A stretch of 64,000 nucleotides of DNA from positions 1 to 64,000 of the forward strand of contig JBBKWB010000007.1 in NCBI GenBank assembly GCA_037968755.1. The letters are read 5' to 3'. A model generated the notes under the pieces. It saw nothing but the letters and a program-made list of their open reading frames with translations, did no database searches and was not told where the DNA came from. This DNA comes from Woeseia sp037968755 (GTDB lineage: Bacteria; Pseudomonadota; Gammaproteobacteria; Steroidobacterales; Woeseiaceae). Positions within the stretch are counted from its first letter, which is position 1; the number at the start of each line of letters is the position of its first letter. Shown here one piece after another: positions 26,986-34,680 of the stretch. Both the position numbers and the translations under genes were made by a program.

Positions 26986-28323
26986 ATGTCGAACAACACG
27001 GCCAAGAAACTCGCGACTGAACTACCGGATTTGCAGTCCTACTGGATGCCGTTTACCGGCAATCGCTACTTCAAACAGCACCCGCGCATGATTACCAGTG
27101 CCGAAGGTATGTACTGCTATACGCACGACGGGCGCAAGTTGCTCGATGCGGTCGCTGGCTTATGGTGCTGCAATGCCGGTCATTGCCATCCGAAGATCGT
27201 TGAGGCGATCAAGTCCCAGGCTGAGACGCTGGACTACTCGATGGCTTTTCAGCTGGGGCATCCAACGGCATTCGAGCTCGCCAACAAACTTACTGCGATG
27301 GCGCCCGAAGGAATCGACTACGCATTCTTCGTCAATTCCGGCTCAGAAGCCGTGGATACGGCACTGAAAATGGCGCTCGCGTATCACCGCATTCGTGGCG
27401 ACGCGTCGCGCACCCGCCTGATTGGGCGCGAACGCGGTTACCATGGCGTTGGCTTCGGCGGAATCTCAGTAGGTGGCATCTCTCCAAACCGCAAGATGTT
27501 CGGCACAATGTTGCCGGGTGTCGATCACCTGCCGCATACCCATAGCCTCGAGCACAACGCGTTCTCGAAAGGCCTGCCCGAATGGGGTGCACACCTCGCC
27601 GATGATCTTGAGCGGATCGTAGCCCTGCATGATGCCTCGAACATTGCCGCCGTGATTGTCGAACCGATTGCCGGCTCAGCCGGTGTGCTGCTGCCACCGC
27701 AGGGCTATTTGCAGCGCGTGCGGGATATTTGTGACAAGCACGGCATACTGCTTATTTTTGACGAAGTGATTACGGCTTTCGGTCGCACCGCGGACGCTTT
27801 CGCTTCCAGTCGCTTCGGGGTTACGCCCGACCTCATTACTACAGCGAAGGGCCTGACCAGCGGCACAGTGCCGATGGGCGCGGTGCTGGCCAAGGGCGAG
27901 ATCTATGACACGTTTATGACCGGGCCTGACGGCGCCATTGAGTTTTTCCATGGCTATACCTACTCAGGCCACCCACTCGCTGCGGCTGCCGGCTGCGCGA
28001 CGCTGGATATCTATACTGAAGATGGACTTATTGATCGCGCGAAAGAGATGGAAGGCAAATTTGGCGATGCGCTGCACAGCTTGAAAGGTGAGCCTAATGT
28101 TATCGACGTGCGCAACCTCGGCCTGATCGGTGCGGTAGAGCTCACGCCGATTGACGGCCAGCCCACGGCCCGGGCGATGCAAATTTTCCGCGAATGCTAC
28201 GACAACGGTGTGATCGTGCGCACAACGGGCGATACCCTGGCGTTCTCGCCGCCGCTTATCATTGACGAAAAACAAATTGAAACGGTTGTTGAAACGGTAC
28301 GCCGTTCACTTCGTAATCAGTAA
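26986..28323 (+). CDS. bauA: Class III aminotransferase, beta-alanine-pyruvate type
   Basis: 445 residues from the ATG at 26986, which has GGAG at a good distance; the frame opens 18 bases earlier. Motifs are YWMPFTGNRYFKQHPR, AGLWCCNAGHCHPKI, FFVNSGSEAVDTALKMA, GYHGVGFGGISVGG, FDEVITAFGRTADAF and the PLP lysine in TTAKGLTSGTVPMGA. It resembles BauA, the beta-alanine:pyruvate transaminase that yields malonate semialdehyde. The next gene, a semialdehyde dehydrogenase, would take that product to acetyl-CoA. Other omega-amino acids are possible substrates. Confidence 0.87.
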   Translation: MSNNTAKKLATELPDLQSYWMPFTGNRYFKQHPRMITSAEGMYCYTHDGRKLLDAVAGLWCCNAGHCHPKIVEAIKSQAETLDYSMAFQLGHPTAFELANKLTAMAPEGIDYAFFVNSGSEAVDTALKMALAYHRIRGDASRTRLIGRERGYHGVGFGGISVGGISPNRKMFGTMLPGVDHLPHTHSLEHNAFSKGLPEWGAHLADDLERIVALHDASNIAAVIVEPIAGSAGVLLPPQGYLQRVRDICDKHGILLIFDEVITAFGRTADAFASSRFGVTPDLITTAKGLTSGTVPMGAVLAKGEIYDTFMTGPDGAIEFFHGYTYSGHPLAAAAGCATLDIYTEDGLIDRAKEMEGKFGDALHSLKGEPNVIDVRNLGLIGAVELTPIDGQPTARAMQIFRECYDNGVIVRTTGDTLAFSPPLIIDEKQIETVVETVRRSLRNQ

Positions 28324-28351
28324 TATTTAACTATCAAGGCAGGATCAGATC

Positions 28352-29869
28352 ATGGCCCGAACCGCATCAGCACTAAACTCTGTACGCCAGGTTGCAAACT
28401 GGATTGACGGCAAAGCAAGTCCATCCAAGTCGGGGCGATCGGCCGATGTGTTCGATTCCGCAACGGGCGAAGTGTGTGCAAGCGTTGCGATGTCCAGTGT
28501 TGATGAGGCAGCGGCAGCCGTCGCCTCGGCGAAGAAGGCGTTCGCAAGCTGGTCTACAACGCCCGTATTGCGGCGCGCCCGCGTCATGTTTCGCTTGCAG
28601 GAATTGATTGAGCGGGACAAAGACGAGATCGCCGCGTTGATCACCCAGGAACACGGCAAGGTGCTGCATGATGCGCTGGGCTCCATTCAGCGTGGCCTCG
28701 AAGTGGTTGAGTTTGCCTGCGGTATTCCGCATCTGATCAAGGGCGAGTATTCGCCGCAGGTTGGTACCGGTGTTGATACGTATTCGATGCGTCAACCACT
28801 CGGTGTTTGCGTAGGCATTACTCCATTCAATTTTCCGGCCATGGTGCCGCTGTGGATGTTCCCGCTGGCGATTGCTGCCGGCAATACGTTTGTGCTCAAG
28901 CCTTCGGAGAAAGACCCCAGTTGCTCGCTAAAGTGGGCCGAACTTCTGCAGGAGGCCGGGCTGCCCGATGGCGTATTTAACGTCTTACAGGGCGATCACG
29001 TTGCGGTAAATGCGTTACTTGAGTCGCCGGATGTTGCGGCGGTCAGTTTTGTTGGCTCGACGCCGGTCGCCGAGCACGTCTATCGCACGTCCGCGGAGCA
29101 CGGCAAACGGGTGCAGGCGTTGGGTGGCGCAAAGAATCATCTCGTAGTCTTACCGGATGCTGATATGAATCAGGCTGCGGATGCGCTGATAGGCGCGGCA
29201 TACGGTTCAGCGGGCGAGCGCTGTATGGCGATCTCCGCAGTCGTTACGGTTGGTGACGCGGCCGAGCCGTTGTTGGAGGCATTGCTGCCGCGCATCGCTG
29301 CGTTGAAGATCGGCCCGGGTAGTGACAACAACAACGACATGGGGCCATTAATTACTGCAGAGCACCGTGACAAAGTTCGTTCGTATGTTGATCTCGGCGA
29401 AGAGGAAGGCGCGACCTTGCTGGTCGATGGCCGGAAACATGACATTACTGCCTCACCTGGCTACTTCCTGGGTCCGACCCTGTTTGATCACACGACCACT
29501 TCCATGCGCATCTACAAGGAAGAAATCTTTGGTCCGGTGTTGACGATGACGCGTGCGCAGAGTTTCGATGAAGCTATCCAGATGATCAATGATCATGAGT
29601 ACGGTAATGGTACGTCGATATATACGCGTGACGGTGATGCGGCAAGAGAGTTTGCGAACGGTATTCAGGTCGGCATGGTAGGCATCAATGTGCCGATTCC
29701 GGTTCCCCTGGCTTTTCACAGTTTCGGCGGCTGGAAGCGTTCATTGTTTGGTGATACGTCGGTCTATGGCATGGAAGGTGTGCGCTTTTACACTCGCCTG
29801 AAGACTGTTACGTCGCGCTGGCCAACCGGTATTCGCGCTGGAGCCGATTTCTCGATGCCCACTATGTAA
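28352..29869 (+). CDS. mmsA: CoA-acylating methylmalonate-semialdehyde dehydrogenase
   Basis: 505 residues of the aldehyde dehydrogenase superfamily. The catalytic cysteine is Cys291 in GSAGERCMAIS, with GITPFNFPAMVPLWMFP near 150 and EIFGPVL in the C-terminal half. GSAGERCMA and the short N-terminal NWIDGKA start are MmsA-type. MmsA converts malonate or methylmalonate semialdehyde to acetyl- or propionyl-CoA with NAD and CoA. It is 28 bases after the beta-alanine-type transaminase, so the pair probably degrades beta-alanine, itself a product of uracil, spermine or propanediamine catabolism. Confidence 0.93.
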   Translation: MARTASALNSVRQVANWIDGKASPSKSGRSADVFDSATGEVCASVAMSSVDEAAAAVASAKKAFASWSTTPVLRRARVMFRLQELIERDKDEIAALITQEHGKVLHDALGSIQRGLEVVEFACGIPHLIKGEYSPQVGTGVDTYSMRQPLGVCVGITPFNFPAMVPLWMFPLAIAAGNTFVLKPSEKDPSCSLKWAELLQEAGLPDGVFNVLQGDHVAVNALLESPDVAAVSFVGSTPVAEHVYRTSAEHGKRVQALGGAKNHLVVLPDADMNQAADALIGAAYGSAGERCMAISAVVTVGDAAEPLLEALLPRIAALKIGPGSDNNNDMGPLITAEHRDKVRSYVDLGEEEGATLLVDGRKHDITASPGYFLGPTLFDHTTTSMRIYKEEIFGPVLTMTRAQSFDEAIQMINDHEYGNGTSIYTRDGDAAREFANGIQVGMVGINVPIPVPLAFHSFGGWKRSLFGDTSVYGMEGVRFYTRLKTVTSRWPTGIRAGADFSMPTM

Positions 29870-29871
29870 GG

Positions 29872-29950
29872 GCGCACCTGGCTCGCGGTTGCCGGACGGC
29901 TCGTTTGCAAGCGCCTGGTCGTGGGACTATGTTGGCTTGTACAGGTGCGC
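29872..29950 (+). repeat. Long-range inverted repeat in the leader of the MetF-like gene
   Basis: GCGCACCTG at 29872-29880 is matched perfectly by CAGGTGCGC at 29942-29950, closing a 61-base interior that starts three bases after the mmsA stop and ends 34 bases before the next ATG. A stem of this size in a 115-base leader could be a regulatory RNA element or simply a folded 3' end. I could not match it to a riboswitch class from memory. Confidence 0.35.
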
Positions 29951-29984
29951 ATGCTGCGCCTCTGGAATTCTTACCGGAGCAGCC

Positions 29985-30887
29985 ATGCGTGGACACGACA
30001 GCAGCCTTCAGCATTGTCTCGAATCAGGGCATTTCGCGCTAACAGCCGAGATCACGCCACCGCGCGGCGCTGAACTTGAGTCCCTGAGCGAAGCCGCTGC
30101 CATGTTGAAGCCGGCTGTAACAGCGATCAACCTGACAGATGGCGCCGGCGCCAGGGTGCGCATGTCGAGTCTTGCAGCGGCAATACACATGCGGCAACAG
30201 GGCGTCGAACCTGTGCTGCAAATAAGCTGTCGTGACCGCAATCGAATTGCTATTCAAAGTGATCTTCTGGGTGCCGCAGCGTTCGGAATTCACAATGTGC
30301 TCGCATTGACAGGTGATTCGCTGACGGCAGACGATGATGAAGCGACCGCCGTATTCGATTTCAATTCTCGCTCACTGCTGGCGGCGATTCGTCACATGAA
30401 TGATGAGGGGACAACGCTAACTGGCGATACGCTCAGCCAGAAACCCAAGTTTTTCTGTGGCACTGCGGACCTTCCGCACGATCCGGATGATGAATGGCGT
30501 CCGGAATCGCTTTTGCAAAAGCAGGCAGCCGGGGCGCGCTTCGTGCAAACCCAGTATTGCTTCGACATGGCTGTGTTGCGGCGCTACATGCAATGCCTCG
30601 CGGCACACGGATTGACGGAGCGGTTGTACGTCCTGGTCGGGCTCGGCCCATTGAGATCGGCGGATGGTGCACGCTGGATGCGCGATAATTTGCACGGTAC
30701 GATTATTCCAGACGGCCTGATCCGGCGGCTGGAAGCGGCGCGAGACCCGGCCCAGGAGGGTGTCGAAATTTGCGCCGAACTTATCCAGGAAGCGCGCGAC
30801 ATTGACGGCATTGCGGGTGTGCATCTGATGGCGCCGGGACATCATCAGGCCATAGTCGACAGTATTCGCCTCGCGGGTCTGTTGTAG
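29985..30887 (+). CDS. Methylenetetrahydrofolate reductase-like protein
   Basis: 300 residues from the ATG at 29985, with GGAG seven bases upstream; the open frame begins at a TTG at 29889 but the upstream text is not protein-like. The fold is a MetF TIM barrel: FALTAEITPPRGAE near 17-30, NLTDGAGARVRMSSLA, QISCRDRNRIAIQSDLLGAAAFGI, NVLALTGDS and FVQTQYCFD. MetF enzymes reduce methylene-THF to methyl-THF using FAD. Its position before coxG-type genes is unusual, so it may serve a catabolic one-carbon branch rather than methionine synthesis; that is inference. Confidence 0.85.
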   Translation: MRGHDSSLQHCLESGHFALTAEITPPRGAELESLSEAAAMLKPAVTAINLTDGAGARVRMSSLAAAIHMRQQGVEPVLQISCRDRNRIAIQSDLLGAAAFGIHNVLALTGDSLTADDDEATAVFDFNSRSLLAAIRHMNDEGTTLTGDTLSQKPKFFCGTADLPHDPDDEWRPESLLQKQAAGARFVQTQYCFDMAVLRRYMQCLAAHGLTERLYVLVGLGPLRSADGARWMRDNLHGTIIPDGLIRRLEAARDPAQEGVEICAELIQEARDIDGIAGVHLMAPGHHQAIVDSIRLAGLL

Positions 30888-30950
30888 GGTGGTTCGGTCG
30901 CTGTGCCCGCAGTGGTATATTGTGCGGCCCAGTACAGGCACGAGCAATCA

Positions 30951-31508
30951 ATGGATATATCAGGCGAATATCGGATCGCTGCAGCACGGGCACGTGTCTG
31001 GGAGGCGCTGAACGATCCAGCCACTTTGCAACGCTGTATACCTGGCTGTGAGTCGATCGAACAAACATCGCCCGGCGAAATGCAGGCGCTGGTGACAGCC
31101 GCGATTGGTCCGGTAAAAGCGAAATTCAAGACCAGCCTCAGCCTGCAAGACCTCAATCCTCCAGAGAACTACACCTTGGCGGGAGAAGCCAAGGCCGGTG
31201 CGGCTGGCTTTGGACGCGGCAGCGCGAACGTCACACTTGAGGAAATCAATGCTCAGCAAACACTGCTGCGATATACCGCAGATTTCAAGGTGGGCGGCAA
31301 GCTCGCACAGGTGGGCTCACGCCTGGTTGTCGGCGCAACCCGCAAGACGGCCGATGAGTTTTTCGGCAATCTTACGCGCGAGCTGGGGCAGGTCGATGCG
31401 CCAACAGCGTCGGTCAGCACGCAGGACGAGCCGTCGGCGGTTAAGCGCTATGGCGCGATAGTGGCTGTCGTCATCATATTGCTGATGCTGTGGAGTTTGC
31501 TAAGTTGA
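30951..31508 (+). CDS. coxG: CoxG-like SRPBCC protein with C-terminal membrane anchor
   Basis: 185 residues from the ATG at 30951. It begins MDISGEYRIAAARARVWEAL and has DPATLQRCIPGCESIE near 23-38, the signature of CoxG (carbon monoxide dehydrogenase subunit G). After the SRPBCC domain comes a linker and a hydrophobic tail, AIVAVVIILLMLWSLLS, which should anchor it in the membrane. In CO dehydrogenase systems CoxG helps attach or load the hydroxylase at the membrane. It is the first of four cox/xdh-type genes. Confidence 0.87.
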   Translation: MDISGEYRIAAARARVWEALNDPATLQRCIPGCESIEQTSPGEMQALVTAAIGPVKAKFKTSLSLQDLNPPENYTLAGEAKAGAAGFGRGSANVTLEEINAQQTLLRYTADFKVGGKLAQVGSRLVVGATRKTADEFFGNLTRELGQVDAPTASVSTQDEPSAVKRYGAIVAVVIILLMLWSLLS

Positions 31509-31554
31509 GTACAGGCGAGCATCCCGCCCGCGCAATCTTGCCGAAAGAATTGCT

Positions 31555-32025
31555 GTGAGTCTGACTGTCGCATTCAAGCTGAATGGCAACGCTGTAACAG
31601 CCGAAGCCGAACCGCAAACTTTGCTCGTCGAAATGCTTCGTGAAGCACTTCGCCAGACCGGAACACACGTAGGTTGCGATACCAGCCAATGTGGCGCCTG
31701 CGTGGTGCATGTTAACGGTCGTTCCGTGAAAAGCTGCAGCATGCTCGCGATACAGGCTGATGGTGCCGAGGTGCTGACGATAGAAGGCCTGGCGCAGGAC
31801 GGGGAGTTGCATCCATTGCAGCAGGCATTTCGTGAGTGTCACGGCTTGCAATGTGGATTCTGTACTCCCGGGATGATCATGAGTGCCCTGGACCTGCTGC
31901 AAACCACGCCGCAACCGGACGATGCGACTATTCGCCATTGGCTGGAGGGCAATCTCTGCCGTTGCACCGGTTACCAGAATATCATTCGTGCTGTTAAGTC
32001 TGCTGCGTCGAAGATGGCTGGCTGA
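31555..32025 (+). CDS. coxS: [2Fe-2S] small subunit of a molybdenum hydroxylase
   Basis: 156 residues with a GTG start. It has both iron-sulfur clusters of the xanthine oxidase family: plant-ferredoxin type CDTSQCGACVVHV near 42-54 with a further cysteine at VKSCSM, and the helical-domain cluster CGFCTPGM plus CRCTGYQNI. It passes electrons from the Mo site to FAD. The FAD subunit follows three bases later. The matching large Mo subunit is not in this window. Confidence 0.93.
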   Translation: MSLTVAFKLNGNAVTAEAEPQTLLVEMLREALRQTGTHVGCDTSQCGACVVHVNGRSVKSCSMLAIQADGAEVLTIEGLAQDGELHPLQQAFRECHGLQCGFCTPGMIMSALDLLQTTPQPDDATIRHWLEGNLCRCTGYQNIIRAVKSAASKMAG

Positions 32026-32028
32026 GAA

Positions 32029-32838
32029 ATGTATCCGTTTACTTATCAACGGCCGCAATCGCTGGCCGAAGCAGCGCAACTACTGGGAGATGACGACGAG
32101 GCGAAATTGCTGGCCGGCGGCATGACCTTGTTGCCAACCATGAAGATGCGTCTCGCGCAGCCATCAATGCTGATTGACCTGGGCGGGCTCGATGAATTGC
32201 GGGGTATTGAAAAGCACGGTTCCGTGCTGGAAATTCGTGCGATGACCACGCATGCAGAAGTTGCCGCGAGCGAGGTCGTGCAGGAATCGATTCCAGCGCT
32301 CGCGGAGCTTGCATTGGGGATCGGTGATTCCCAGGTTCGTAATCGCGGCACTATTGGCGGCTCGGTCGCTAACAGCGACCCAGCCGCGGATTATACGGCG
32401 GCGGTACTGGGGCTCAATGCAACGGTTGTTACGAATCGCAGGGAGATTGCCGCGGATGAGTTTTTCCTCGGCATGTTCGAAACTGCGCTGGAGCGGGACG
32501 AGCTTGTTGTTGCAATACGGTTTCCGAAACCGGCATGCGCGGGCTATGTAAAATTTCCCAATCCCGCTTCGCGTTATGCGGTGGTGGGAGTCATGGTGGC
32601 GCGGTTTGAGAATGCCGTAAGAGTTGCGGTGACCGGTGCGGGCGCTTGCGTATTTCGAGAGGCTCAGTTTGAACAGGCACTGGCGGGCGAATTTGCCCCG
32701 CAAGTACTTAGTGGCATTCTCGTTGATGCAGTTGAATTCAATAACGATATGCACGCCAGCGCAGAGTATCGCGCGCACCTGCTAACGGTTATGGCAAAGC
32801 GCGCGGTGGCCATTGCAGTGTCTGAGGCTGGCGCATGA
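32029..32838 (+). CDS. coxM: FAD-binding medium subunit of a molybdenum hydroxylase
   Basis: 269 residues of the CO dehydrogenase flavoprotein type. FAD motifs are LAGGMTLLPTMKMRL near 25-39 and TIGGSVANSDPAADYTAAVLGL near 105-126, with a C-terminal CO_deh_flav_C domain (YVKFPNPASRYAVVGV). It accepts electrons from the CoxS-like protein and passes them to a membrane or soluble acceptor. Its stop overlaps the next start by four bases (ATGA). Confidence 0.93.
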   Translation: MYPFTYQRPQSLAEAAQLLGDDDEAKLLAGGMTLLPTMKMRLAQPSMLIDLGGLDELRGIEKHGSVLEIRAMTTHAEVAASEVVQESIPALAELALGIGDSQVRNRGTIGGSVANSDPAADYTAAVLGLNATVVTNRREIAADEFFLGMFETALERDELVVAIRFPKPACAGYVKFPNPASRYAVVGVMVARFENAVRVAVTGAGACVFREAQFEQALAGEFAPQVLSGILVDAVEFNNDMHASAEYRAHLLTVMAKRAVAIAVSEAGA

Positions 32839-33893
32839 ACGTACGCCAGTTGCTGGACGCGTTTGCGCGCTGGAAGGAAGCGGGAAGTGACCTCGTGCTC
32901 GCCACCGTTTACGACACGGCTGGCTCGACCTACAGCAAAGCCGGCGCGCAAATGCTGATCGATAGTGAAGGGAACTACCAGGGCATGTTGTCGGGCGGTT
33001 GCTTGGAAGGTGACCTGGCCGCTCGTGCCGCCGTCGTGCTGGAGTCCGGCAAACCCCAGCAGGTGACCTACGACCTTGGCAGCAAGGACGAAGAGCTATG
33101 GGGCCTGGGTGTCGGCTGCGATGGCCTGATGCGAATTTTCCTGCAGCCCTTGCGAGCGAGCGAAAACTATCAGCCGTTTGCTGCGATGGTTGACGTGTAT
33201 GCGGGCTTTGCAGTGGCCGCGGCTGCAACGATTCTGGAATCGACGCATCCCACGCTACGACCTGGTGACGCGATTGTCGCCGGTGACGTGAACGATGCTG
33301 CACAGCCGGCTGATCACCCGCAGTGGTTGCAGGACGGCTTAGTGCGGGCCTCTGCAAGCCGTCGTGCCCAGCTTGCCCAGCTGTCCGTGGATGGCGCTGC
33401 ATTGACGGTTTTGTTCTCTTGCCTGTTACCGCCGCCAAGCGTGCTGGTGTTGGGTGCCGGGCTGGACGCACAACCCGTGGTCAGACTGATAGCCGAGCTG
33501 GGCTGGCGAGTTACCGTTCAGGATCACCGCCCGTCCTACATCGAAAAAGGGGATTTCCGTAGCGCAGACAGAATCTTGAATGTGACTCCTGATGCCTTGC
33601 AAGACGAACTGGAATTCGCCGATTTTGCCGCCGCTATCGTTATGAGCCACCATTTACAAACCGACAGGCGTTACCTCGAGTTGCTCTCTGAAACTGATAT
33701 TGCCTATGTCGGTTTGCTGGGGCCGAAGGATCGTCGGCGACGCTTGCTGGCTGACATTGGAGAGAAAGGTACTGCCCTTAGCGGACGCCTGCATGGTCCG
33801 GCTGGTCTCGACATCGGTGGTCGCGGTCCGGGCTCGATTGCCTTGTCAATCGTTGCCGAGCTGCATCAAAGGTTAATGCAGGACGACGTTTAA
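32835..33893 (+). CDS. XdhC/CoxI family molybdenum hydroxylase maturation protein
   Basis: 352 residues. The N-terminal XdhC domain has TAGSTYSKAGAQMLID near 33-48 and SGGCLEGDLAARA; the C-terminal Rossmann domain has VLVLGAGLDAQPVVRLIAELG, then VGLLGPKDRRRRLL and HGPAGLDIGGRGPGSIALSI. XdhC-type proteins deliver sulfurated Mo cofactor to xanthine oxidase family enzymes. The four-base overlap with coxM implies translational coupling. This strengthens the case for an active hydroxylase whose large subunit lies elsewhere. Confidence 0.9.
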   Translation: MNVRQLLDAFARWKEAGSDLVLATVYDTAGSTYSKAGAQMLIDSEGNYQGMLSGGCLEGDLAARAAVVLESGKPQQVTYDLGSKDEELWGLGVGCDGLMRIFLQPLRASENYQPFAAMVDVYAGFAVAAAATILESTHPTLRPGDAIVAGDVNDAAQPADHPQWLQDGLVRASASRRAQLAQLSVDGAALTVLFSCLLPPPSVLVLGAGLDAQPVVRLIAELGWRVTVQDHRPSYIEKGDFRSADRILNVTPDALQDELEFADFAAAIVMSHHLQTDRRYLELLSETDIAYVGLLGPKDRRRRLLADIGEKGTALSGRLHGPAGLDIGGRGPGSIALSIVAELHQRLMQDDV

Positions 33894-33896
33894 AAT

Positions 33897-34559
33897 TCAG
33901 GCGTTGTCGTCGCTACCCGGCAGAAAAATATTCACGATCATGTCGGCAAGCATTTCGACTTTCTCTGGCGCGTCCAGGTCCAGGCCACTCGAGCCTTTCA
34001 ATTCCACGTTCAAGGCAAGGACCGCGCCGGCTGATACCCGAATCATATTGAACAAGAGTGCCGGGTCACCGGGCGGTGCGATGCCACTGCGCTGAAGATT
34101 ACGCAGGTCATTGGCGGCTACTTCGAACAGTGGGCGCATATAGGTTTCAATCAGCCAGTCGAGTCGCGGATTGCTGTAGCTGGATTCCTGGAATAACACC
34201 TTGTGCAGGCTCGGATGCTCGGCAGCGTATTTCACATAGGCACGAATCAGGGCGGACATTTTCGTTTTGGCGGATGCTGCCGCGTTGTCCTCCTGAGTGT
34301 CGATCAGTACCCGGATAAATCGCGAGAAAACGCGGTCTGCGGCAGCTCGCCACAGCTCTTCCTTGTTCTTGAAGTGATAGGTAATGAGCGGATGGTGCAC
34401 GCCGGCGCGTTCGGCGATATCACGGGTGGAGGTTCCTTTGAAGCCACTCTCGGCGAATGCTTCGAGCGCCGCATCCAGCAACTTCTGTTTGGTCACCAGG
34501 CTACGCTGTTGCTGGCGCCGCGGCTTTTTTGCCGTTGATTTTTCCTGGTCGGCGGTCAC
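33897..34559 (-). CDS. TetR family transcriptional regulator
   Basis: 220 residues. The helix-turn-helix spans about 20-70 (TKQKLLDAALEAFAESGFKGTSTRDIAERAGVHHPLITYHFKNKEELW) with a C-terminal ligand domain of TetR_C type. The basic, alanine-poor start (KKPRRQQQRS) may contact DNA. Its 3' end lies three bases from the XdhC stop, convergent, so it may regulate the cox-like operon or lipid genes; the ligand is not apparent. Confidence 0.88.
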   Translation of the reverse strand: MTADQEKSTAKKPRRQQQRSLVTKQKLLDAALEAFAESGFKGTSTRDIAERAGVHHPLITYHFKNKEELWRAAADRVFSRFIRVLIDTQEDNAAASAKTKMSALIRAYVKYAAEHPSLHKVLFQESSYSNPRLDWLIETYMRPLFEVAANDLRNLQRSGIAPPGDPALLFNMIRVSAGAVLALNVELKGSSGLDLDAPEKVEMLADMIVNIFLPGSDDNA

Positions 34560-34647
34560 TGCCTGTCACCCTGATCACTCGTTACGGTCTGTAGAGTAAA
34601 CGGAAGTTTCACAGCGGTCCAATCGTCCATCTGGCGCAAGTAGCGGT

Positions 34648-34673
34648 TGCGCGGCGACCGCGGTCGCCGCGCA
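34648..34673 (-). terminator. Perfect 26-bp palindrome between the receiver-TonB gene and the TetR gene
   Basis: The 26 bases read identically on both strands and are almost entirely G/C. They begin eight bases after the stop of the receiver-TonB gene (at 34681), in the place of a terminator. In RNA they would form a 12-bp stem with a tiny loop. No long T-run follows on either strand, so function as a dyad binding site for the neighbouring TetR protein is a second possibility. Confidence 0.45.
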
Positions 34674-34680
34674 GTTATAG

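Noticed and set aside
29872..29950. tRNA or SAH riboswitch in the MetF-like leader
   Set aside because: No T-loop or acceptor end for a tRNA, and no match to the SAH aptamer core that I recall; kept only as a structured leader.
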